This document shows, piece by piece, positions 38,401 to 45,891 of a stretch of 64,000 nucleotides of DNA. The notes below the pieces were generated by a model, which searched no databases, had not been told where the DNA came from, and saw only the letters and a list, made by a program, of their open reading frames with translations. This DNA is from Capitella teleta (taxonomy: Eukaryota > Annelida > Polychaeta > Capitellidae). The translations under genes and the position numbers were made by a program. How positions within the stretch are numbered: position 1 is the first letter of the stretch; every line of letters starts with the position of its first letter. The stretch covers positions 416,915 to 480,914 of the forward strand of contig KB309044.1 of NCBI GenBank assembly GCA_000328365.1, given 5' to 3'.

Positions 38401-41400
38401 GCCCTATTTAATTTACCCCAGATGACCCCTGCCCTTTTTTTCAGCTGGTCAACGTCGGTGAAGAAGTTTTGCTGTTCTACAATGACAAAGTCTCGTTTCA
38501 AACGCTTGTGGAGCTGATGTGTGCTGAGGGTCACCGCATCGACCAGAGCTCACCTCTGACGTACCACATCAACCTGGTTCAGCTGCTGGCATGCTGCACG
38601 GAAGGCAAGAACGTCTACACGGAAATCAAGTGCCACTCCCTCCTCCCCCTCGACGACATTGTGCGCGTGGTCACTCACCCGGATTGCATTCCGGAGGTAC
38701 GTGCCTCAAATCCATATCAGCTACCAATCATAAATCGGTTTCAGGTGAAGAATGCGTACATCAACTTCCTGAATCACTGTTACATCGACACAGAGGTCGA
38801 GATGAAAGAAATCTACACCAGCAATCACATGTGGACGCTTTTTGAGAACTTCCTCGTTGACATGGCGATGGTGTGTAACGCGACGCACGATCGCAAACAC
38901 GCTGACCGAGCGATGGAGGACTACGTGACAATCACCGTGATGAATGTCATCAGCACCTTCTTCAACTCTCCATTCTCAGATCAGAGCACCACCGTCCAGG
39001 CGAGTGTTCTTCTCTCTCTCTTATTCTTTTTTTCTACTTTGGTTTATTTTCTTTGTTGTGTGTTCTTTTCAGAGATTAGCATGTGTTACTCTTGTAAGCT
39101 CAAAGATCTTTGCTCAATTCACGCTTTTTCCCCTGCTGTATCGATTGCAATCAAAAGTTACATCATCAAAATACCCGCTTATATTAGTCATGATTAATAG
39201 TGAGATTAAGAATGGAAATCGCTTCCCTCACTCAGCATTTATCCCAGCGCACTACGGATAGAAAAATATGTCTTCAAGGGTTCCAGTCAGATAACCTCAC
39301 AAATTTCATTCATCAGAAATATTAATGACTCGAGTTTTGATTCACCGACTAATTTTATGACAAATTCAGACGCGACAGCCGGTGTTTGTTCGTTTGCTGC
39401 AAGGGGCGTTCCGTACGTCGCACAGCACTTGGCTGAGTGGGCAGCAGAAGTTCCATGTGGAGAACTGCATAAAAACCCTCTCCGACATAGGTATGCAACT
39501 AACGCCATGATCTGCTGCAGTCAGGTTCTTCTGTTTGTTCAGCCAAGAGTCGCAGCATCGCAATTCCTGTTGACCTGGACAGCCAAGTGAACACTCTGTT
39601 TAACAAGTCACAGTTGGTCATGAAGCACACTCAGCATTGGATCAAAGCGGGGAAGAGCCGTCGTGATTCCACCATGCAGATAAACCGCGATTACCGCACC
39701 ATCATCGAAGGCCTCCAGGTGAGCAGTGCGTGCGTTAACGGTGATGTTACGTTTGTCGTGCAGGATATTGTGAGTCTGTTGGAAGACCAGCTGAAGCCCC
39801 TCGTTCAGGCGGAACTGTCTGTGCTGGTTGACGTCCTGCATCGACCGGAGCTGCTGTTTCCTCTGAACACGGAAGCAAGGCACAAGTGTGAAAGCGGAGG
39901 ATTCATCTCAAAGTGAGTGATCACGGTGATGCGTGATGCCTGTAAATGATGATGACGTCCAGGTTGATCAACCACACCGAGCGATTGCTGGAAGAGAAGG
40001 AGGAGAAGCTATGCATCAAAGTGCTGCAGACGCTCAAAGAAATGATGACGGTTGACCTTGAGTACGGAGAAAAGGTGAGCACTTAAGAGCAGCGTCACAT
40101 AATGTCTTCATACGGCGGCTTTCACTAACAACCCTGCCCCCTTTGAAATAAGGTTGATATCAAATCACTAACCAAGAAGGAACAGGACGATCACAAGCGG
40201 GTGAGCCTCCCTGTTGTCACGCCCCCCTCACCTGTCTTTCAACCCCCCCCCCCTCCTTCGCAATTCTTCTGTCGCCTTTCGGCCTTTTGTCGTCCCCTGG
40301 GTATCATTTCAAGCACCACTTCAGTTCTTTCGTTTTCATTTTTTGCATCTCCATAGTTGATTCTGGTTTTGATTTCAGTGCCCATGCTTAAGCGATCAGG
40401 CCTCTGTTTGCTTAGCAGCGTGCACCGTAAGAATCCAATTAGCTCCCTTCGTTCGCTTGCTTCAGTCGTTGTGAATCAAAAGACTGTTTAATATCATTGT
40501 TGTGTTTATAACCCTGTACATATGTACCCTGATGCACATTCCCTGGCTAATCTCTGCTCGCTTCAGGGAGAGGCTTTGCGGCAGGGCTTGCTCACGCGCT
40601 ACTACGGCAGCCAGCACCCCCGTGTGGCAGGGCGCAAGGAGGGACCCGGACCCCCGGCCGTGCAGCAGGCCGGAGGTCACGGGGTCAACAGCAGCCCCGG
40701 GTCACGTCTGCTCAGCAGGGCTGAAATGACGCTGCATGAAGTGCAGGTGAGTTCAAAGGTGACCACGGTGATGTCACAACTGCGATCTCTCCTCAGTGCC
40801 ACTTGGATCGCGAAGGGGCATCTGACCTTGTGGTTGACCTCATTGTCAATAATCATTCTTCTCGAATTTTCCTCGAAACGGTTGAGTTGGGTATTGCTCT
40901 GCTGGAGGGCGGCAACAGCGCCATTCAGGTTTGTCGACTCGCAGATTGCTTCGCTGACTCATTTCTCTTCGGCAGCGTTCCTTGTATAACCGCCTGCTCA
41001 GCGATAAAAACTCTGAGCGATTCTTCAAAGTGTTCTACGACCGAATGCGAGAAGCACAGTCTGAAATCAAGGCCACGGTTTCGGTGAACACGAGTGAGTC
41101 ATTGGCTCAGAAGAGTCAGGAGGAGGAACAGGATTCTGGCCGAAAGAAATGTCAGTGTGTCACGTGTCCTGATTATCAACTGTGTTTTGTGCTCACAGCT
41201 AAATCAACGCCTCTGAGCCCCGAGTTAAAGGAGCAATTGGACGATGCCGCCATAAACACCTCCAAAGCCCTGACGCACGCCAAGGCAGCATCACACCCTG
41301 ATGATGGTAGCAACCCCCCCCCCTCCTCCCATAAAAGCCCCTTTCATCATGACCTTGATTCTCCCACAGCTCCTTCCCCAGCCCCCTCTCAAGGTCAAGT

Positions 41401-44400
41401 TGTAGTCACAGACGAACTGTTGGCGGAGAAGAAGGAGAAAGAGGAGAAGAAGATCTCAGCGGAGATCGCCGTCATGCAGCCCATCCTCCGATTCCTTCAG
41501 CTGCTCTGTGAGAACCACAACCGTGACCTTCAGGTAAAGATCATGACCCCTGTGTTGACCCCCCTGCCAGCACTTTTTGATCAGATAATGGTGCACAATC
41601 AGAGACAAGTGTCCAGTGTTGAAGGCGCAGTTGACGCCTCTCCCTCTAATGTGGTGAGACTATTAGCCCCCCCCCCCCTCCCCCCAGCGTAGATCCGCAT
41701 CCCTCGGTCTCTCTTGCTTCTCTACTTTGTGCATGTTTGCTCTGTCAGCTGATCTTGCGTTGCATAAACACTGGTTGCAGGGGTTTTATTTGTTCATTTA
41801 TATACATGCACATTACGCTCTTTATAATGTCTCCTGGATCGGTCAGTCCTAAGGGTGTGGTTTTTTTCTCCTTTTTTTTCTTTTTTTTCTCTGTATCTTT
41901 TTTTTTTTTCTTTGGCGGGGGAAGGGGGAGGGGATTCAGTTAAACAGCACGTTCGTTGGTAGACTTTTCGCTTTCCTCATTTCGTTGTTTAATCTTCTTG
42001 GCCGTTGACTGAAATTCCTTGGGTTTGTTTTTCTTCAGAATTACCTGCGAAACCAGTCGAACAAGACCAACTACAACCTTGTGTGTGAGACACTGCAGTT
42101 CCTCGACTGCATCTGCGGCAGCACGACCGGGGGCCTGGGGCTGCTTGGGCTCTACATCAACGAACACAACGTCGCCCTCATCAACCAGACGCTGGAGAGC
42201 TTGACGGAGTACTGCCAGGGACCTTGCCATGAGAACCAGGTCAGAGGTCAAAGAGGAAACACACAAATGAACCTAAGTTTTGACAGAACGCGATTGCCAG
42301 TCACGAGAGCAACGGCATTGACATCATAATTGCGCTGATCTTAAACGACATCAATCCGTTGGGCAAATACCGCATGGATCTGGTGTTGGTATTGAAGGTA
42401 TGTCTGTTGATCACGCTTCACTTGGTCAACTATGAAGTTGTCTCCTTCACAGAACAACGCATCTAAGTTGCTGCTGGCCATCATGGAGAGCCGACATGAC
42501 AGCGAGAACGCAGAGAGAATCCTCTACAACATGAGTCCCAAGCAACTGGTGAGAGAAATACCGGCACTAGATGATGACTGCGCAGGCCAGAGAGTTGTTT
42601 TGATAGCGGAGTGAACTGTTTTTCAGATGGAATGCCTGCGATTTGCCTTCAATATGGCCGTTACAGAGGGTTTCATTGACACGGAGGTCATTGTTGTGTT
42701 TTATGTGAAGCGATAAAAAAAAAAAAAAAAAAAACCCAGCGAAATGAGTCATTCATTATTCTTGTGTTGTCTTAGAGCGCACTCTACTATCATGCACCGA
42801 AAGAGAGAATCAACGCGGCGATATTCGTTTGCTTTGCTTTCCGCTTTGACTGGCATTTGATTCACGATAACGTAGCAAGAACAATGTCGCTCATGCATTG
42901 TTCTTTGCCAGCAAATAGGACGCAATTTCTTGCCATTCTTCTCACGTACGCGATGCTTCTGCAGGTGGACGTGGCTAGACAGGCATATCAACAGGCGGAG
43001 AACATCGATGAGGAGGGAGAAGAGGAGGAGGAGGAGGAGGAGGATGAGGAGGAGAAGACCAACCCGAAAGATGTCGGACACAACATCTACATCCTAGCGC
43101 ACCAGGCAAGCCTCTCCGCGCCCTTATTAAGCGCATAAATTTACTTACTTTTCTTGGCAGCTGTCCAAGCACAACAAAGATCTCGCTGAGCTGCTTAAGC
43201 CGCCTCCGGACATCCCGATGGACCCTGCTCTTGAGTACTACGAGAAGCACACCGCGCAGATTGAGGTGAGTTCCTCTGCCCTTCTTCCTCTCCCTGATTC
43301 TTCCTTTGGTCAGATTGTGAGGCAGGACCGCACCATGGAGCAGATTGTTTTCCCGATCCCTGAGATCTGCGAATACCTCACCCCTGACACGAAGTCGCGC
43401 GTGTACCAGACAACTGAACGTGATGACCAGGGCTCAAAAGTGTCTGATTTCTTTGAGAGAACAGAAGACATGTTCTCCGAGATGAAATGGCAGAAGAAAC
43501 TCAGAGGTCAGCAAAGGTCAAGTGTACCCCCGTGAAACCACGCATGACATTCCGTTTCCACAGCCAATGCCATCCTCTTCTGGCTGTGCAGTCACATGAC
43601 CTTATGGAAGAGCATATCGTTCAATTTCGCTGTCTTGATCAACATCCTGGTCGCAGCATTCTACCCCTTCAGTCCAACAATCATCGGTACGATCGTCCGC
43701 AATGCATTAATCTGACAATCTGTTTTCCTCGCAGAAATCGACCCTCACCTCTCCGGCCTTGTGTGGACGGCCATGTTTGTTTCCCTGGCGATCGTGATCA
43801 CCCTGCCGCGACCCCTGGGTCTGCGCACGTTCATCGTGGCCGCCATCCTGCGCCTAATCCTCTCTGTGGGTCTGGAGTGCACGCTCATGCTGCTGGGCGC
43901 CCTGAACGTAAGCGTTGCTTCTTGTTCGGCTCCTGAGTGCCGTCGTTTCGCAGGTGTGCAATGGAGTGCTGTTGGCCGTCAGTATCATGGGAAATAGCGG
44001 AACGTTCACCAAAGCATTGCGGTTGATTCTGATGGACAAGGAGTTCCTGTACATGATGGGCTACCTCATCACCAGCATGCTCAGTCTCTGCCTGCATGAG
44101 TTCTTCTACAGCATTTTGGTTAGTCGCCCCGTGGGAATGCCCGCGTGTTCAGCCGAATGTTTCAGTTGCTGGATATTGTTTACCGCGAAGAGACGCTTCT
44201 CAACGTCATTCGCTCTGTCACCAAGAACGGCCGGTCAATTCTGCTGACGGCCATGTTGGCTGTGATCCTTATCTATCTCTTCTCGATCGTTGGCTTCATC
44301 TTCTTCAAAGATGACTTTGTGATGGAGGTCGACGCCCTCGACGCCATCGGCATCAACAAAGGTAAGCGCAGCTGCTCGTATCTCTCTTCATTAAAACCCT

Positions 44401-45541
44401 CCCGCAGATGTGGTTGCTGCAGCCGCCACTTCTCTGTCAGGCGCAGCTGTCATGAGCGGAACGTGCACGAAGGACGCCAAAGACTGCAACGTCACCGAGG
44501 AGCAAGCGAGGGTCATTCCTGATAAGGGTGCTTAGTTCATCTGCCAGGGAATCCGCGCTAATTGCTCTCTCTCTCTCTCTCTCTCACACAGAAGCGGTTG
44601 CTGATCTGGTGGCTGTGGAGGAAGAAGAGGAGGAAGAGGAGAGGGAACGCTTCTGCGATTCCCTCATCATGTGCATCGTGACTTCACTGAACGAGGGTTT
44701 GAGGAACGGAGGAGGTATTGGCGATGTGCTGCGCAAACCGAGCAGAACGGTCAGTGTATGCCGTGTGCGCGTGTGCCACATCTTTGTGCCATCCACAGGA
44801 GCCGCTGTTTGTGGCGAGGGTCGTCTACGACCTACTCTTCTTCTTCATCGTGATCATCATCGTTCTCAACCTCATCTTCGGTGTCATCATCGACACGTTT
44901 GCTGATTTGAGGAGCGAGAAACAGCAGAAGGAGGAGATATTGAAGAACACTTGCTTCATTTGTGGTACGTCCCCCACTCTACAATAGCTGCCTCATCCAT
45001 GCAGCCTCCGTTCCCCAGGGTTGGACCGATCGTCCTTTGACAACAAGTCCGTTTCGTTTGAAGAGCACTGCGCTTTCGATCACTCCATGTGGCACTACCT
45101 CTTCTTCATTGTACTCATTAAGGTCAAAGATCCAACAGAGTTCACCGGTCCAGAAAGCTACGTGTATGCCATGATCAAAGTAGGTCACAAAAGAAGGTCA
45201 CACATTCATTACCTCAGCTCACCAGGAGAAGAACCTGGAGTGGTTCCCCCGAATGAGAGCCATGTCTCTGGCGGCTGATGACGGTGAGGGCGAGCAGAAC
45301 GAACTACGCAATCTGCAGACGCAGCTGGAGTCCACGAATAAATTAGTGCAGACCCTCTCCTCCCAGCTGTCCGAGCTAAAAGATCAAGTGAGCGATTGCC
45401 TGCGTCAGTGGCTTAATTCACTGGTTTAATTCACGCGTTCTGTTTTAGATGACGGAGCAACGCAAACAGAAGCAGCGGATTGGTTTGCTGAGTAACCCTT
45501 CCATGCCCATCATGCCGTCTGGGGCGACCCAGGCCTTGTGA
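24791..45541 (+). CDS. ITPR: Inositol 1,4,5-trisphosphate receptor, complete gene
   Basis: Tetrameric ER calcium channel opened by IP3 and calcium. At least 57 exons keep an unbroken phase from [20 protein letters not shown] to ...SGATQAL and a stop at 45539-45541, giving about 2.8 thousand residues, similar to human ITPR1 (about 2,750). In order: suppressor domain, two beta-trefoils and the helical IP3-binding core (FLRTTGR and YRKNQEYIAK kept), a long alpha-helical regulatory region, six membrane segments, the GGGIGD selectivity filter (exon 55), CFICG...H...H zinc-binding linker and C-terminal coiled coil. The start Met gives the family N-terminus; the upstream in-frame ATG at 24781 hits a stop. 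Introns are mostly 45-120 bases in the middle and 1.5-2 kb at the 5' end. Residue conservation against vertebrates is very high throughout. Exon groups are listed separately; numbering is mine. Confidence 0.98.
25036..28702 (+). other. Large introns 2 and 3 of the IP3 receptor
   Basis: Introns at 25036-26523 and 26640-28702. AT-rich, no coding exon or clear mobile element recognised. Around 25788-25870 there are short direct and inverted TAAACAAACTT/AAACTTAA units (for example CAAAGTCCACTTTG). First introns of this size often hold regulatory DNA; nothing specific can be shown. Confidence 0.6.
30510..31069 (+). CDS. ITPR: IP3 receptor duplicated exon pair 9a/9b, second beta-trefoil
   Basis: Exon 9a is 30510-30609 (after ATTTCCAG, before GTAGCG) and exon 9b is 30970-31069 (after TGTCTCAG, before GTAAAC). 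Each is exactly 100 nt, enters in phase 2 and leaves in phase 0. Their 33 full codons share about 20 identical residues. 9a has [20 protein letters not shown] and 9b has [20 protein letters not shown]; both correspond to about residues 384-417 of mammalian ITPR1 by my count. Including both would shift the frame, so they are predicted to be mutually exclusive. 9a is closer to vertebrates ([15 protein letters not shown]); 9b replaces RHL by MHT and KEE by IQE. The segment lies in the IP3-binding core but not at the direct IP3 contacts, so an effect on affinity or on partner binding is possible. Confidence 0.93.
31199..32753 (+). CDS. ITPR: IP3 receptor exons 10-16: helical ligand core and adjacent helical region
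   Basis: Exons: 10, 31199-31359; 11, 31409-31550; 12, 31612-31770; 13, 31831-32003; 14, 32054-32173; 15, 32240-32542; 16, 32598-32753. Phases chain 2,0,0,2,2,2,2. They encode [20 protein letters not shown], the Arg/Lys helix [21 protein letters not shown] and NNRKLLEKH that bind the IP3 phosphates in the known structure, then [12 protein letters not shown] and ARLWSEIP. An acidic insert ([14 protein letters not shown]) in exon 15 replaces the vertebrate acidic loop. The intron before exon 15 ends in a long CT run. Confidence 0.96.
32825..33334 (+). CDS. ITPR: IP3 receptor candidate cassette exons 17 (27 nt) and 18 (63 nt)
   Basis: Exon 17, 32825-32851, has a 3' site CTTCTTGCAG and donor GTACGT; it adds YEVMVKLRL. 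Exon 18, 33272-33334, follows TGTTTCAG and precedes GTATTA; it adds about 21 residues ([20 protein letters not shown]). Both are multiples of three and phase 2 at each end. Exon 16 can also join straight to exon 19 to give [11 protein letters not shown], which matches the vertebrate protein without an insert. I therefore read them as optional. The insertion point, between SEIP and the following helix, corresponds to about residue 783 of mammalian ITPR1 by my count and is not a known vertebrate splice segment (SI, SII or SIII). Confidence 0.6.
33499..34355 (+). CDS. ITPR: IP3 receptor exons 19-20 with a possible 21-nt microexon between
   Basis: Exon 19, 33499-33782, encodes [16 protein letters not shown] and [20 protein letters not shown] (strong match to vertebrate ITPR). 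Exon 20, 34165-34355, encodes a low-complexity Ala-rich stretch ([13 protein letters not shown]) and [12 protein letters not shown]. In the intron, 33944-33964 is a 21-nt open, in-phase segment (DLKKSK) after a strong pyrimidine tract and TAAG, but its donor (GTTTTT) is weak. If used it adds seven residues rich in Lys. A T-run of more than 30 bases lies at about 34051-34083. Confidence 0.93.
34479..34822 (+). CDS. ITPR: IP3 receptor duplicated exon pair 21a/21b, helical regulatory region
   Basis: Exon 21a is 34479-34578 (100 nt, after TTTTGCAG, before GTAACG). Exon 21b is 34726-34822 (97 nt, after TTTCCAG, before GTTCAT). Both enter in phase 0 and leave in phase 1. They share NVRLDYRI, then LLS and FKR; 21a starts [15 protein letters not shown] as in vertebrates, 21b starts [15 protein letters not shown]. 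The tails differ: [14 protein letters not shown] versus [13 protein letters not shown]. Using both would break the frame, so mutually exclusive splicing is expected. The donor of 21b is weaker than that of 21a, hinting that 21b needs help to be included. Confidence 0.9.
35032..36430 (+). CDS. ITPR: IP3 receptor exons 22-25: variable linker
   Basis: Exons: 22, 35032-35094 (63 nt, acidic [19 protein letters not shown]); 23, 35286-35309 (24 nt, VELEAQDS); 24, 35826-35877 ([11 protein letters not shown], conserved); 25, 36314-36430 (117 nt, [19 protein letters not shown] onward). Exons 22 and 23 (phase 1 at both ends) and 25 (phase 2 at both ends) can each be skipped without losing frame, while 24 cannot. 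In vertebrates this linker is also poorly conserved and Ser-rich. Poly-T runs lie at about 35387-35414. Exons 22 and 23 rest on splice sites and phase rather than on homology. Confidence 0.75.
36521..40074 (+). CDS. ITPR: IP3 receptor exons 26-37: regulatory helical domain
   Basis: Exons: 26, 36521-36686; 27, 36735-36878; 28, 36928-36978; 29, 37032-37262; 30, 37316-37441; 31, 37496-37696; 32, 38445-38696; 33, 38745-38999; 34, 39370-39490; 35, 39543-39718; 36, 39764-39912; 37, 39963-40074. Recognised blocks include [91 protein letters not shown] and [16 protein letters not shown]. Exon 28 (51 nt) is a lysine-rich linker ([10 protein letters not shown]). Intron 33 starts with GC (39000-39001) rather than GT. 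In intron 31, 38125-38172 is a candidate 48-nt exon (see findings). Confidence 0.95.
40153..40426 (+). CDS. ITPR: IP3 receptor exon 38 and a candidate twin at the SII splice position
   Basis: Exon 38, 40153-40200 (48 nt), encodes [16 protein letters not shown], between YGEK (exon 37) and GEALRQ (exon 39). In vertebrate ITPR1 this is where the 40-residue SII segment is spliced in, and SII also ends in EDHKR. Both ends are phase 0, so it can be skipped. A second open segment, 40379-40426, is also 48 nt, lies after GATTTCAG and before GTAAGA, and would encode [16 protein letters not shown]. It has no homology support and may be a chance open stretch. Confidence 0.7.
40567..42548 (+). CDS. ITPR: IP3 receptor exons 39-46
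   Basis: Exons: 39, 40567-40746; 40, 40797-40928; 41, 40976-41150; 42, 41199-41533; 44, 42039-42239; 45, 42287-42397; 46, 42453-42548. Blocks: [97 protein letters not shown]. The intron at 41151-41198 is only 48 nt, and a possible further intron inside exon 42 (41307-41369) is 63 nt. Both are multiples of three without stops, so retention would add 16 or 21 residues. Exon 39 carries a Gly/Pro/Ser-rich linker where mammals have the second PKA-site region. Confidence 0.93.
42627..43265 (+). CDS. ITPR: IP3 receptor exons 47a, 47b and 48
   Basis: Exon 47b, 42965-43105, encodes [17 protein letters not shown], a long Glu run (about 43008-43054) and [11 protein letters not shown]; exon 48, 43161-43265, follows with [15 protein letters not shown]. 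Intron 47b begins with GC (43106-43107). Exon 47a, 42627-42686 (60 nt, after TTTTTCAG, before GTCATT), encodes [20 protein letters not shown] in phase 0. It weakly resembles the start of 47b but lacks [10 protein letters not shown], so it can only be an added cassette, not a substitute. Vertebrates go directly from exon 46 to 47b-like sequence (KELVEVIKKAY). Confidence 0.85.
43314..45541 (+). CDS. ITPR: IP3 receptor exons 49-59: channel domain and C-terminus
   Basis: Exons: 49, 43314-43506; 50, 43564-43686; 51, 43735-43907; 52, 43954-44118; 53, 44166-44361; 54, 44408-44527; 55, 44592-44749; 56, 44799-44964; 57, 45019-45179; 58, 45226-45387; 59, 45449-45541. Segments: S1 in exon 50 ([17 protein letters not shown]), S2 in 51, S3-S4 in 52-53 ([20 protein letters not shown]), a luminal loop in 54 with the conserved Cys pair (CTKDAKDC) and an N-glycosylation site NVT, pore helix and filter GGGIGD in 55, S6 in 56 ([20 protein letters not shown]), zinc-binding CFICG...H...H across 56-57 and a coiled coil in 58. 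All key channel residues are present. Confidence 0.97.
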
Positions 45542-45891
45542 TGGCCCAAACAGAACCCTTTTATTAATTGGATTTCATTCCCTTTCGTTATTCATTGTTG
45601 ATTACATTGTTGATATATTATTAGGAATTTTGGTGCTAATAAAAACGATTAGTTAATGTACTTTTTATCTATTGATCAGTGTGTTCACTAATTATTTAAT
45701 TCTACTCTTTTTATTTCCTTCTGTGAATAAATATCACGAATCATATCCTGTTGGTTTGTTTTTTCAATGAAAGCAAGAAAGTGGAGTAGGTACAATAAGA
45801 ATGTAATTAGCGAACCCTGCTAGTCAACCAACATATCAATCCATTCACAAACACACACGAGTAACACGTAAAAAAGTCAAAAAATGCAAAT
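45542..45891. terminator. Shared 3' region between convergent IP3 receptor and FAM120-like genes
   Basis: Only 350 bases separate the two stop codons. Plus-strand AATAAA signals lie near 45638 and 45727 (IP3 receptor). Minus-strand AATAAA (TTTATT on plus) lies near 45561 and 45711 (FAM120-like). If these are used, the two 3' UTRs overlap on opposite strands. Confidence 0.6.
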
